A stretch of 12,048 nt of DNA from an uncultured Oscillibacter sp. (GCA_904393855.1 CAJFNE010000039.1:1-12048), one strand, 5' to 3'; positions 1 through 7,181 are shown, counted from the first letter of the stretch. Translations and numbers: made by a program. Notes: a model not told the origin generated them from the letters alone.

Positions 1-22
1 AGATTGTTTGGGGCTGGCGCAT
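1..22 (-). CDS. Start of an unidentified minus-strand gene, cut by the window edge
   Basis: Only seven codons are visible, reading MRQPQTI from an ATG at 22. The start is supported by an AGGAGGG ribosome binding site at 28-34, five bases upstream, and by a possible promoter at 71-99. The gene points away from the DUF3842 gene, so 23-244 is a divergent intergenic region. Seven residues are too few to name a product. Confidence 0.5.
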
Positions 23-70
23 ACGATCCCTCCTCTGTACTCAGGTTCGCCGGAAATACTTTTAATTTTT

Positions 71-99
71 ACTTTATCATACAGGCCAGTTTTTCACAA
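71..99 (-). promoter_or_regulatory. Possible promoter for the minus-strand gene at the left edge
   Basis: Reading the minus strand, TTGTGA (94-99) is followed after 17 bases by TAAAGT (71-76). The predicted start point would leave a leader of roughly 40 bases before the AGGAGGG site. Both hexamers deviate from consensus and the surroundings are AT-rich, so a chance match is possible. Confidence 0.35.
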
Positions 100-170
100 G
101 GTTGGTTGGTAAAACCGATGGAGTTTTGACCGTCCCTGCCGATCTGGAAAGGGAAAAAACATCTCTCCGG

Positions 171-199
171 TTGCAAACCATGGGAAAATGCGATATGAT
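171..199 (+). promoter_or_regulatory. Sigma-A type promoter for the DUF3842 gene
   Basis: TTGCAA at 171-176 and TATGAT at 194-199 are separated by exactly 17 bases. Each hexamer is close to the housekeeping consensus. Transcription would begin near 206, giving a leader of about 38 bases before the ATG at 245, too short for a riboswitch. Confidence 0.65.
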
Positions 200-244
200 T
201 ATTGAATGTAATTTTTTTCATTTCACAGCAGGCAGGTGAATAAG

Positions 245-661
245 ATGCAGATTCTGGTTATCGACGCCCAGGGCGGCGGCATCGGCCGGCAGCTGGTCTC
301 CGGGCTCCGGCAGGCAGTCCCCGACGCCGAGATCACCGCGGTGGGCACCAACAGCGCCGCCACAGCCGCCATGCACAGGGCCGGGGCGGATCACGCCGCC
401 ACCGGGGAGAACGCCGTGGTGGTGGCCTGCCGCAAGGCGGACATCATCATGGGCCCCATCGGCATGGTGATCGCGGACTCCCTCTTCGGTGAGATCACGC
501 CCGTCATGGCGGCGGCCGTGGGACAGAGCAGTGCCAAGCGGGTCCTGATCCCCTTCAACCACTGCGACAACATCCTGGTGGGGGTGCCGAACACCAGCGT
601 CAGCGCCCTCCTGCAGGAGGCGGTGGACGTTGTGCGGCAGTTGGCAGCGGATACGAAATAG
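245..661 (+). CDS. DUF3842 family protein
   Basis: A 138-residue protein that I recognise as the DUF3842 family of Firmicutes, whose function is unknown to me. It opens with a beta strand and a glycine-rich turn, IDAQGGGIGRQLV at residues 6-18, like the nucleotide-binding loop of a Rossmann fold. Conserved-looking blocks follow: GTN (34-36), ATGENA (52-57), GPIG (70-73) and LIPFNHC (101-107). No signal peptide or membrane segment is seen, so it should be cytosolic. The ATG at 245 is chosen because AGGTGA at 234-239 lies five bases upstream and because family members begin directly with the first beta strand. A GTG at 236 would add only MNK and lacks a good ribosome site. It precedes an AEC transporter gene on the same strand by 100 bases. 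Family assignment is fairly sure; ligand binding is inference. Confidence 0.85.
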   Translation: MQILVIDAQGGGIGRQLVSGLRQAVPDAEITAVGTNSAATAAMHRAGADHAATGENAVVVACRKADIIMGPIGMVIADSLFGEITPVMAAAVGQSSAKRVLIPFNHCDNILVGVPNTSVSALLQEAVDVVRQLAADTK

Positions 662-682
662 CGCCCTCCTCCCCGGCACCCT

Positions 683-734
683 GAGCAGTCGCTGCTCCTG
701 CGGCTTTTTCGCAAGGACTTCCCGGTTCTCCGGG
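683..734 (+). other. Two small stem-loops between the DUF3842 and AEC genes
   Basis: GAGCAG (683-688) pairs with CTGCTC (692-697) around a three-base loop, and a short run of five T follows at 704-708 after seven intervening bases. A second stem, CCCGG (721-725) with CCGGG (730-734), lies further on. Neither is a convincing terminator, so the two genes may be partly cotranscribed. No promoter for the AEC gene was seen in the gap. Confidence 0.25.
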
Positions 735-761
735 TCATCCATCTGTCAGTGAGGCATTTCC

Positions 762-1700
762 ATGGAAAATATCGTCATCTCCCTGAACGCCGTTCTCCCA
801 CTCTTTTTGATCATCGGGCTGGGCTGCATTGCAAAGCAGCTGCACATCCTCTCCGACGAGGCGGCGCGCCAGGCCAACAGCCTGTGCTTCAAGCTGTTCA
901 TGGCGCCGCTGCTTTTCTACAACGTCTACATATCGGACCTGGAGTCCGCTTTCAACGGGCCGCTGCTGGCCTTCTGCGTCATTGGCACCCTGGCGGAATT
1001 CGGGATCGGCCTGCTGCTGGTCCCCCGGATCGAGTCCCAGCAGTCCGCCCGGGGCGTCATGCTGCAGGCCTTCTGCCGCCCGAATCTGGTGCTGCTGGGG
1101 CTGCCGCTGTCCACCTCCCTGTTCGGGGACGAGAGCATCGGAAACATCACCTTCATGCTGGCGGTGATTGTCCCCCTGATCAATATCCTGGCCGTTCTGG
1201 CCCTGGAGCTGTTCCGGGGCGGCACCCCAAAACCCCCAAAAATTCTGCGGGGCGTGATCCAGAATCCCTTCGTGCTGGGGGCACTGACCGGCTTCCTGTG
1301 CAAGTTCCTCCACATGCAGCTGCCCTATATTCTGGAGAGCGCCGTCTCCGACATGGCGGCGGCCGCCACGCCGCTGGCCCTGGTGCTGATGGGAGCCTCC
1401 ATGGATTTTGGCAGACTGCGGGGCGCCGGCCGGAGCCTGGCCATCTGCACGGTGGTACGGCTGCTGGTCTCCCCGGCCATCTTCATCTCCCTGGGCGCGG
1501 CCCTGGGCTTCCGGGGCATCGCCCTGTGCGCGGTGATGCTGGTCTTTGCCACCCCGGTGGCGGTGAACTCCTACACCATGGCCCTGCAGATGGACGCGGA
1601 CGCAGACCTGGCCGGCGGCATCGTCCTGACGACCACGGGCTTCTCCTGCCTGACTCTCTTCCTGTGGATTCTGCTTTTGAAATCCCTGGGCCTGTTCTAA
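762..1700 (+). CDS. AEC family transporter (auxin efflux carrier type permease)
   Basis: A 312-residue integral membrane protein of the AEC/Mem_trans family, whose bacterial members carry malate, other organic acids or unknown substrates. About ten hydrophobic segments are visible, roughly at residues 5-22, 40-57, 67-88, 100-120, 128-150, 168-186, 195-213, 226-245, 253-270 and 285-307. The two five-helix halves match the known inverted-repeat fold. The helix-breaking NPFVLG near residue 168, at the start of the second half, is typical. The length is normal. The ATG at 762 has AGTGAGG at 748-754, seven bases upstream. The substrate cannot be told from sequence, and the neighbours (DUF3842 upstream, phosphate genes convergent) give no hint. 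The gene ends inside the left arm of a strong terminator. Confidence 0.88.
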   Translation: MENIVISLNAVLPLFLIIGLGCIAKQLHILSDEAARQANSLCFKLFMAPLLFYNVYISDLESAFNGPLLAFCVIGTLAEFGIGLLLVPRIESQQSARGVMLQAFCRPNLVLLGLPLSTSLFGDESIGNITFMLAVIVPLINILAVLALELFRGGTPKPPKILRGVIQNPFVLGALTGFLCKFLHMQLPYILESAVSDMAAAATPLALVLMGASMDFGRLRGAGRSLAICTVVRLLVSPAIFISLGAALGFRGIALCAVMLVFATPVAVNSYTMALQMDADADLAGGIVLTTTGFSCLTLFLWILLLKSLGLF

Positions 1701-1742
1701 AGAAAGCACGGCTCCAGCCGATGGCTGGAGCCGTGCTTTCTT
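1700..1742. terminator. Bidirectional terminator between the AEC gene and phoR
   Basis: A perfect 20-bp inverted repeat (1700-1719 and 1723-1742) with a three-base loop lies between two convergent genes. The ends of the arms are AAGAAAG and CTTTCTT, so each strand presents a GC-rich stem followed by a U-rich run within the arm. The left arm begins on the last base of the AEC stop codon. The phoR stop at 1747-1749 is five bases beyond the right arm. Confidence 0.88.
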
Positions 1743-1746
1743 GAAC

Positions 1747-3411
1747 TTACGAATGGGACGCTGGAAAGGTCAGGGTAAAAGTACTGCCTTTCCCCAGTTC
1801 GCTCTCCAGCTCCACCCGGCCGCCCAAATAGGCGATCCCGTGCTTGACAATGGAGAGGCCCAGGCCCGTGCCGCCGCTGGAGTGGCTCTTATCCACCCGG
1901 TAGAACCGCTCGAACACCCGGCCCTGCATCTCCTGGGAGATACCGATCCCGGTATCCGACACCGCCACCTGCTGCCCCTCCGCGCTCCGGGAGAGGGTGA
2001 TCCGCACGCTGCCGCCGGGGCGGTTGTAGGCGATGGCGTTGTCACAGAGGTTATAGATCACTTCCTCCACAATCTGGGGGACACCCCGGATGAAGTCGCA
2101 GTCGCCCGTAATCGTCACGCTCACATGCTTCTTCTCCGCCGCAGGGGCCAGCTGCTCCGCCACGCTCTCCGCCACCTGCCGCAGGTTCACCGGCACCCAC
2201 TCGGCGGTGGGGCCGCCCTCGTCCAGGCGGGAGATCTCAATGATGTCGTTCACCAGGCCGATCAGGCGCTGGGCCTCCCGATGAATGTTGCCGGCAAAAT
2301 GGGAGATGTCCGCCGGCTGCACCAGGCCGTCCCGCAAAATCTCCGCCGTCCCCAGGATCGAGGTCAGCGGCGTCTTCAGCTCGTGGGAGACGTTGGCGGC
2401 AAATTCCCGCCGCAGGGTCTCCCGCCGCTCCTGCTCCGTCACATCCACCAGGATCAGCACCGCGCCGGCGAGAACGCCGTTCTGCTCCACCGGGTTGGCG
2501 AAGATCCTGCAGCAGGCGTCTCCCCGCTCCAGAAGCTCCTCCCACCGGCGGCCCGACAGGGCCTCCTCCACGCAGCGGCGGAAGCCGGCCTCCCGATTCA
2601 GCGCCAGGACGCTCTCGCCCACCTCCGCACGGCTGCCCGTGTGCAGGAGCCGCAGCGCCGCGGCATTGAAAGAGAGAACCCGGGTCTCCTGGTCGATGAC
2701 CAGCAGCCCCTCGCTCATGTGCTCCGTGATGGAGTCGAACTCCTCCCGCTGGCGGCGCAGGTCCTCCAGCTGCTGCTGGATCTGCTGGTTCTGGCTGCGG
2801 ATCTTCCCCACGATGGGCGCCAGCTCATCGTAGGTATCCTGCTCCTCCAGATGTCCGGGGTCGATCGCGTTGATAGGCGCCACCAGCTGCCGGGAGAGTC
2901 GTCCCGCCAGCCAGAGAGCCAGGCACAGCGCCAGCAGAATTACCGCGGCCACAGGCTGCAGGGCCTGCAGCACCAGCATCCACACGGAGTACTGGGTGGT
3001 GGCCAGACGCAGCACGGAGCCGTCTGTCAGCCGGAGGGCATAGTACAGCGTGGACTGGGCCAGTGTCTGGGAGTAACGGACCGCGCTGCCGTGGCCCAGC
3101 TGCATGGCCGTGCGGATTTCCTCCCGGTCCGCGTGGTCCTTCAGTTCCGCGGCGTTCTCCCAGTTGTCAAAGAGCACCGTTCCATCCGCCGCCACCCAGG
3201 TGACCCGGTCATCGCCGGGCAGATCCTCCGTCAGGTAGCCCATGCCCTCGTTCTCCACGCCGTGGGCGACATAGGCGGTGGCCTGGGCCAGCTCCTGTAC
3301 CACCCGGTCCTGGAAGTAACCGTGGAGCACGCCCACGATCAGCACGAGACTTGCCAGCAGCACCGTCAGCGCCACCCCTAGAATGGACCAAAAGACCCGT
3401 CTTTTCATCAT
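1747..3411 (-). CDS. phoR: Phosphate sensor histidine kinase PhoR
   Basis: A 554-residue membrane histidine kinase, the sensor of the phosphate two-component system. Order of parts: membrane helix at about 8-30, extracytoplasmic region 31-145, second helix about 147-170, a degenerate HAMP-like linker, a predicted coiled coil about 200-226, and a PAS domain about 227-325 starting near EGLLVID. The dimerisation domain carries the phospho-acceptor His343 in VSHELKTPL. The ATPase domain has the N box (YNLCDNAIAYN, 453-463), G1 box DTGIG (486-490), F box near 500-506 and G2 box GTGLGLS (514-520). All catalytic motifs are intact. The ATG at 3411 has GGAGAGGG at 3421-3428 upstream, a site that sits at the end of phoB. 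The gap to phoB is only five bases, so the pair is translationally linked. It is named PhoR rather than another PAS kinase mainly because of its pst-phoU-phoB context. Confidence 0.92.
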   Translation of the reverse strand: MMKRRVFWSILGVALTVLLASLVLIVGVLHGYFQDRVVQELAQATAYVAHGVENEGMGYLTEDLPGDDRVTWVAADGTVLFDNWENAAELKDHADREEIRTAMQLGHGSAVRYSQTLAQSTLYYALRLTDGSVLRLATTQYSVWMLVLQALQPVAAVILLALCLALWLAGRLSRQLVAPINAIDPGHLEEQDTYDELAPIVGKIRSQNQQIQQQLEDLRRQREEFDSITEHMSEGLLVIDQETRVLSFNAAALRLLHTGSRAEVGESVLALNREAGFRRCVEEALSGRRWEELLERGDACCRIFANPVEQNGVLAGAVLILVDVTEQERRETLRREFAANVSHELKTPLTSILGTAEILRDGLVQPADISHFAGNIHREAQRLIGLVNDIIEISRLDEGGPTAEWVPVNLRQVAESVAEQLAPAAEKKHVSVTITGDCDFIRGVPQIVEEVIYNLCDNAIAYNRPGGSVRITLSRSAEGQQVAVSDTGIGISQEMQGRVFERFYRVDKSHSSGGTGLGLSIVKHGIAYLGGRVELESELGKGSTFTLTFPASHS

Positions 3412-3416
3412 GTCTC

Positions 3417-4085
3417 TTAACCCTCTCCGTCAATCTTGTAGCCATAGCCCCGCACGGTCTGCACGTAGGCGCCCGCAGGCCCCAGCTTTTGACGGAGCGT
3501 CCGCACATGCACGTCCACCGTGCGGGTCTCGCCGGTGAACGCGTAGCCCCACACCTGCTCGATCAGCCGCTCCCGGGTGAACACCTGGCCCCGGTTCTGC
3601 AGCAGCAGGCACAGCAGCTCAAATTCCTTCTGGGTCAGAACCACGTCCTGCCCGTTCACCGTCACGATGTGCCGCCGCTCGTCCACCGTCAGGCAGCCGC
3701 ACTGATAGGTGCCCGGCTCCGAGGCAGTCCGCCGCAGCAGCGCCCGGATGCGGGAGAGCAGCTCCATCATGCCAAAGGGCTTGGTCACATAGTCGTCCGC
3801 GCCGGCATCCAGCCCCAGCACCTTGTCGTACTCCGTGCCCTTGGCTGTCAGCATGATGATCGGCAGCCGGGCGGTCCGGGCGTCCGTCCGGATCTTCTTC
3901 ATCACGGAGATCCCGTCCTCCTCCGGCAGCATGATGTCCAGCAGCACCAGGGCCGGGACCTTCTCCTCCATGGCAGCCCAAAAGGCGGAGGGGCGGTCGA
4001 ATCCCCGGGCCTCCATCCCCTGGCTGTTCAAGGTGTAGATCACGAAATCCCGGATGCTGTCGTCGTCTTCCAGTAAGTAGATCAT
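3417..4085 (-). CDS. phoB: Phosphate response regulator PhoB/PhoP (OmpR family)
   Basis: A 222-residue DNA-binding response regulator. The receiver domain (1-118) has the acidic pocket E6/D7/D8, phospho-acceptor Asp50 in LLDIMLP, switch Thr80 and Lys102 in TKPFG. The winged-helix effector domain (about 127-218) ends with the usual RTLRQKLG and RGYGYKI segments. The start at 4085 is fixed by a perfect AAGGAGG at 4091-4097, five bases upstream. The open frame continues to an ATG at 4154, but that start would lie inside the hairpin region and lacks a ribosome site. By family knowledge, phosphorylation by PhoR lets a dimer bind direct repeats upstream of Pho genes. Candidate repeats exist in front of pstS in this window. 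No separate phoB promoter is visible, so expression probably depends on the upstream operon. Confidence 0.93.
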   Translation of the reverse strand: MIYLLEDDDSIRDFVIYTLNSQGMEARGFDRPSAFWAAMEEKVPALVLLDIMLPEEDGISVMKKIRTDARTARLPIIMLTAKGTEYDKVLGLDAGADDYVTKPFGMMELLSRIRALLRRTASEPGTYQCGCLTVDERRHIVTVNGQDVVLTQKEFELLCLLLQNRGQVFTRERLIEQVWGYAFTGETRTVDVHVRTLRQKLGPAGAYVQTVRGYGYKIDGEG

Positions 4086-4115
4086 GGGACCCTCCTTGGA
4101 TATGTCTAGTCTGCG

Positions 4116-4136
4116 GCGGTCCGCGGCCCGGACCGC
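4116..4136 (-). other. Stem-loop in the phoB leader
   Basis: A perfect 8-bp stem, GCGGTCCG with CGGACCGC, closes a five-base loop about 30 bases upstream of the phoB start. On the minus strand it follows directly after the terminator-like hairpin of the HD gene and has no T tract, so it may be a processing or stability element in the phoB transcript. On the plus strand it is followed by TTTTT (4137-4141), which would make it a terminator, but no plus-strand gene leads into it. Confidence 0.5.
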
Positions 4137-4140
4137 TTTT

Positions 4141-4176
4141 TGAGAAAATGGCACGGGGCCCTTCGGCCCCCTGCCA
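4141..4176 (-). terminator. Terminator-like hairpin after the HD-domain gene
   Basis: On the minus strand a stem of 5 bp (TGGCA/TGCCA, 4149-4153 with 4172-4176), one C:C mismatch and 6 bp (GGGGCC/GGCCCC, 4155-4160 with 4165-4170) closes a four-base loop and is followed by TTTTCTC (4148-4142). It lies 11 bases after the HD gene stop. Because phoB lies directly downstream with no visible promoter, it may be a partial terminator that lowers phoBR expression rather than the operon end. Confidence 0.6.
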
Positions 4177-4187
4177 CCGCGCGTTTT

Positions 4188-4847
4188 TCAAATCAGCTGC
4201 TGCTCGTTGATCATCAGCTTGAATTGCAGCCCCAGCTTCTCCGCCGCCTTGCGGCAGAGGATCATCCGCTGCATGAAGATCTCAAAGTAATCCATCACGG
4301 ACCCGTACTTGGTATCCACGGACAGCTTCAGCTTGATGAGCGTGTGCTCCTCGTTGATCTTCAGCTTGGACTTCTTCACGGAGTAGTTCACCCGGTCGTG
4401 GATATCGAAGGTGCTGGGGTCCGGATTCCGCACCCGGCTGCGGCGGACGTCGGATTTGTCCGCCAGGATCAGAGCCGCCGCCACGGCGTTCACCGGCAGG
4501 CCGGTGCCCTCGTCGTGGTTGCCGATGGCGGTGACGATGGTGGCGATCTCCTCCGGGTCGCACTGGAGGTTGTCCAGGATCCGGAAAGCCATGACGGCCC
4601 CGGACTGGGAGTGGTCCACCCGGTTCACCAGGTTGCCGATGTCGTGGAGGAAGCCAGCGATCTTCACCAGCTCCACGGTCCGCGCAGGGTAGCCCAGGGT
4701 CCCCAGGATATAGCCCGCCGTCTCCGCCACCAGCGTCACATGGGCGAAGCTGTGCTCCGTAAAGCCCAGGGCGGTCAGGGACTCATCCGCCCGTTGGATA
4801 TAGGTGCGGATGGCCTCGTTGTTCCTCACGTCCTCATAGGTCAGCAC
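4188..4847 (-). CDS. HD-domain phosphohydrolase embedded in the pho operon
   Basis: A 219-residue predicted cytosolic HD-superfamily metal-dependent phosphohydrolase. Candidate metal ligands are His36 in FAH, His68-Asp69 in LHDIGN, and Asp130 in LADKSD. His79 and His111 (GNHDE) also sit where HD proteins with two metals, such as YqeK or HD-GYP enzymes, place extra ligands. The C-terminal part (about 140-219), with NYSVKKSKLKI and SVMDYFEIFM, is not a domain I can name. I recall close relatives annotated only as HD domain-containing protein in other clostridia. The start is GTG at 4847, supported by a perfect AAGGAGG at 4855-4861 with seven-base spacing. It lies 34 bases after phoU, and a terminator-like hairpin follows. 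Its position suggests a role in phosphate or nucleotide signalling, but the substrate is unknown. Confidence 0.87.
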   Translation of the reverse strand: MLTYEDVRNNEAIRTYIQRADESLTALGFTEHSFAHVTLVAETAGYILGTLGYPARTVELVKIAGFLHDIGNLVNRVDHSQSGAVMAFRILDNLQCDPEEIATIVTAIGNHDEGTGLPVNAVAAALILADKSDVRRSRVRNPDPSTFDIHDRVNYSVKKSKLKINEEHTLIKLKLSVDTKYGSVMDYFEIFMQRMILCRKAAEKLGLQFKLMINEQQLI

Positions 4848-4881
4848 CGCTCCGCCTCCTTCCGCCCGGTCCGCCGGGACG

Positions 4882-5529
4882 TCAGTTGTTGGAGGGATGG
4901 TTGCCCGTGATGGAGTACTCCACCCATTCCGCCACGTTGGTGGCGTGGTCGCCGATCCGCTCCAGATACTTGGCCACCATGATCAGGTCCAGCCACAGCT
5001 CCCCGGAGGAGGCGTCCTTGGCGATCATGCTGATCAGCTCCCCCTTCACCTGGTTGAACAGGTCGTCCACCTGGTCGTCCTCCCGGCAGACCTCACGGGC
5101 CAGCTCCAGATCCCGCTTCACGAAGGAGTCCACGCTGTCCGTCACCATGCGGATCACGGCAACGGCCATCTCCTCAATCCGCTGGCGGCCGGTACCCTCG
5201 GGGATGCGGACAAACCGGGTCAGCTCCGCGATGTCCGCCGCCTGGTCGCCGATGCGCTCCAGGTCGGAGATCATCTTCAAAGCGGAGGAGATCTCCCGCA
5301 GGTCCTTGGCCACGGGCTGCTGCTGCAGCAGCAGCTTCAGGCAGAGGTTCTCCACCTCCCGCTCCTTTTGGTCGATCTCCCGCTCCGCCTCCTCGGCGGC
5401 CCGGGCCAGGGACTCGTCCCCGGTCATCAGGGCCTTGGCCGCGGCGGAGATGGCGTCCTCGCACAGGGCGCCCATCTGGATCATTTCCACGTGCAGCCGC
5501 TCCAGCTGCTCCTCAAATTTGTTTCTCAC
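4882..5529 (-). CDS. phoU: Phosphate signalling and transport regulator PhoU
   Basis: A 215-residue all-helical protein made of two similar three-helix halves. Each half carries the PhoU metal-cluster signature: LERIGDQAADIAE beginning near residue 90 and LERIGDHATNVAEW beginning near 189, with acidic residues Glu91/Asp95 and Glu190/Asp194. The length is typical. PhoU acts at the inner face of the membrane, where it links PstSCAB to PhoR and restrains both when phosphate is plentiful. The start is GTG at 5529, with AAGGAGG at 5537-5543, seven bases upstream. That ribosome site overlaps the pstB stop codon (5542-5544), so translation of the two genes is probably coupled. Identity is secure. 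Confidence 0.95.
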   Translation of the reverse strand: MRNKFEEQLERLHVEMIQMGALCEDAISAAAKALMTGDESLARAAEEAEREIDQKEREVENLCLKLLLQQQPVAKDLREISSALKMISDLERIGDQAADIAELTRFVRIPEGTGRQRIEEMAVAVIRMVTDSVDSFVKRDLELAREVCREDDQVDDLFNQVKGELISMIAKDASSGELWLDLIMVAKYLERIGDHATNVAEWVEYSITGNHPSNN

Positions 5530-5541
5530 GCTCGCTCCTCC

Positions 5542-6297
5542 TTAGCCGAACCGGCCCGTGATGTAGTCCTCGGTGCGCTGGTCCTGCGGCGTGGAGAACA
5601 ACGTCTCCGTCTTGCCGAACTCCACCAGGTCTCCCAGCAGGAAGAAAGCCGTATTGTCCGACACACGGGCGGCCTGCTGCATGTTATGCGTCACCATGAT
5701 GATAGTATAATCCTTTTTCAGCTCCACTGCAAGGTCCTCGATCTTGGAGGTGGAGATGGGGTCCAGGGCGGAGGTGGACTCGTCCATCAGCAGCACGTCA
5801 GGCTTGACGGCCAGGGCCCGGGCGATGCACAGCCGCTGCTGCTGGCCGCCGGAGAGGCCCAGGGCGCTCTTCTTCAGGCGGTCCTTCACCTCGTCCCAGA
5901 TGGCGGCACCCCGCAGGGACTCCTCCACGATCTCGTCCAGCTTGGCCCGGGAGCGGATGCCGTGGGTCCGGGGGCCGTAGGCCACGTTGTCATAGATGCT
6001 CATGGGGAAGGGATTGGCTTTCTGGAACACCATGCCGATCTGCTTGCGCAGCCAGGTGGTGTCCACGCTGGAGTCATAGATGTTCTGGCCGGCATAGTTC
6101 ACCTCGCCCTCGATACGGATGCCCTCCACCAGGTCGTTCATGCGGTTGAGGGTCTTCAGGAACGTGGACTTACCGCAGCCGGAGGGCCCGATCAGGGCGG
6201 TGATCTCGTGGGCGGGGATTTCGATATTCACACTGTGGAGGGCATGGTGCGCCCCGTACCACAGGTTCAGGTCTTTCACTTCAATAATGGTGGACAT
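5542..6297 (-). CDS. pstB: Phosphate ABC transporter ATP-binding protein PstB
   Basis: A 251-residue ABC ATPase that powers phosphate import. Walker A is GPSGCGKS (37-44), the Q-loop glutamine is Gln92, the signature is LSGGQQQ (148-154), Walker B is VLLMDE (168-173) with catalytic Glu173, and the switch histidine is His204. The FQKANPFPMSIYDNVAYGPR stretch (91-110) is characteristic of PstB. After Walker B the sequence reads DESTSALDP, whereas most family members have proline where Ser174 stands; this should not abolish activity. The ATG at 6297 has AGGAG at 6306-6310. The open frame runs on to 6639, but that extension overlaps pstA in another frame and is not coding. The gap from pstA is 29 bases. 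Confidence 0.95.
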   Translation of the reverse strand: MSTIIEVKDLNLWYGAHHALHSVNIEIPAHEITALIGPSGCGKSTFLKTLNRMNDLVEGIRIEGEVNYAGQNIYDSSVDTTWLRKQIGMVFQKANPFPMSIYDNVAYGPRTHGIRSRAKLDEIVEESLRGAAIWDEVKDRLKKSALGLSGGQQQRLCIARALAVKPDVLLMDESTSALDPISTSKIEDLAVELKKDYTIIMVTHNMQQAARVSDNTAFFLLGDLVEFGKTETLFSTPQDQRTEDYITGRFG

Positions 6298-6326
6298 GTG
6301 CCTCTCTCCTATTTCGTCTGTGATGA

Positions 6327-7181
6327 TTAGTTCTTCTTGAGCTTCTTTCCCACCAGGCTGGCGGACAGGTTGATCACCAGCGTCAGCAGCATCAGGATGG
6401 TGGCGATGGCAAAGGCGATGTCCGTCTCGCCCCGCTCGCTGGCGTACACGTACAGGGCCACCGTCAGCGTGGCGGAGGAGGACTCCAGAGACGTGAAGAA
6501 GTTGTTGAGCACCAGGCCGAAGCCGGCGGTGTACAGCAGCGCAGCGCTCTCGCCCACGATCCGGCCGATGGCCAGGATGCAGCCGGTGACGATGCCGTCC
6601 ACCGCGTTGGGCAGCACCACGGTGCGGACCATGTGCCACTTACCGGCCCCCAGAGCCAGCGCGCCCTCCCGGTAGGAGTCCGGCACGGTCTTGAGGCTCT
6701 CCTGGGTGGTGCGGACAATGGTGGGGAGAATCATCACCACCAGGGTCAGGCCGCCGGCCAGGATGCCGGTTTTCAGGCCCATCTTTTGAATGAAGAACAG
6801 CATGCCCACCAGGCCGAAGATGATGGAGGGGATGCCGGTCAGGGTCTCGGTGGCAAACTCAATGACGGCCACCAGCTTCCGGTTGGCGGCGTACTCCGTC
6901 AGGTAGATGGCCGCGCCCACGCCCAGGGGCAGCACAATCACCATGGACAGCAGGATGATATAGAGGGTGTTCAGAATATTCGGCAGGATGCCGATGGTAT
7001 CATTGATATAGCTGGACTGGGTGGAGAGCAGCTCCCAGGTGATGTTGGGAATGCCCCGGTAGAAGATATAGCCGATAATCAGCACCAGCAGGGCGCAGGT
7101 GAGGAAGCCGCAGAAATACAGCATCGCCCGCAGGCCCTTGTCATACAGGCGGCGCCGGGGGGACAGGGTATGGGATTCCAC
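6327..7181 (-). CDS. pstA: Phosphate ABC transporter permease PstA
   Basis: A 284-residue inner-membrane permease that pairs with PstC to form the phosphate channel. About six hydrophobic helices are visible, including 19-42, 65-90, 105-130, 133-155 and 255-278. The ABC coupling loop lies at about 180-210, with EGALALGAGKWHMVRTVVLP and a following GRIVGES. The start appears to be GTG at 7181, 11 bases after AAAGGAGG (7193-7200). The spacing is long, but no other start codon lies in frame before the pstC stop. Only six bases separate it from the pstC stop, and both genes are in the same reading frame. Identity is secure; the exact start is less so. Confidence 0.93.
   Translation of the reverse strand: MESHTLSPRRRLYDKGLRAMLYFCGFLTCALLVLIIGYIFYRGIPNITWELLSTQSSYINDTIGILPNILNTLYIILLSMVIVLPLGVGAAIYLTEYAANRKLVAVIEFATETLTGIPSIIFGLVGMLFFIQKMGLKTGILAGGLTLVVMILPTIVRTTQESLKTVPDSYREGALALGAGKWHMVRTVVLPNAVDGIVTGCILAIGRIVGESAALLYTAGFGLVLNNFFTSLESSSATLTVALYVYASERGETDIAFAIATILMLLTLVINLSASLVGKKLKKN

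Noticed and set aside
66..82. A Pho-box-like TGATAAAG on the minus strand upstream of the left-edge gene
   Set aside because: Only one unit matches and nothing similar recurs 11 bases away on either side, so a chance match in AT-rich DNA is more likely.
236..244. A GTG start at 236 for the DUF3842 gene
   Set aside because: It adds only three residues and would use the AGGTGA sequence that better serves as the ribosome site for the ATG at 245.
735..1709. A 324-codon minus-strand open frame opposite the AEC gene
   Set aside because: Gln/Gly/His-rich antisense shadow of a clear membrane transporter gene.
1741..3381. A 546-codon open frame on the plus strand opposite phoR
   Set aside because: It is the antisense shadow of a clear histidine kinase gene. 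Its translation is rich in His, Gln, Arg and Pro, as high-GC antisense frames are, with no recognisable domain.
4116..4141. A plus-strand terminator (8-bp stem and TTTTT)
   Set aside because: No plus-strand gene leads into it; all genes around are on the minus strand. It is better described as a stem-loop in the phoB leader.
4086..4154. A longer phoB starting at 4154
   Set aside because: The extension covers two hairpins and has no ribosome site, whereas the ATG at 4085 has a perfect AAGGAGG.
5542..6639. A longer pstB starting at 6639
   Set aside because: The first 114 residues overlap pstA in another frame and resemble no ABC protein; the ATG at 6297 has a ribosome site and matches the family start.
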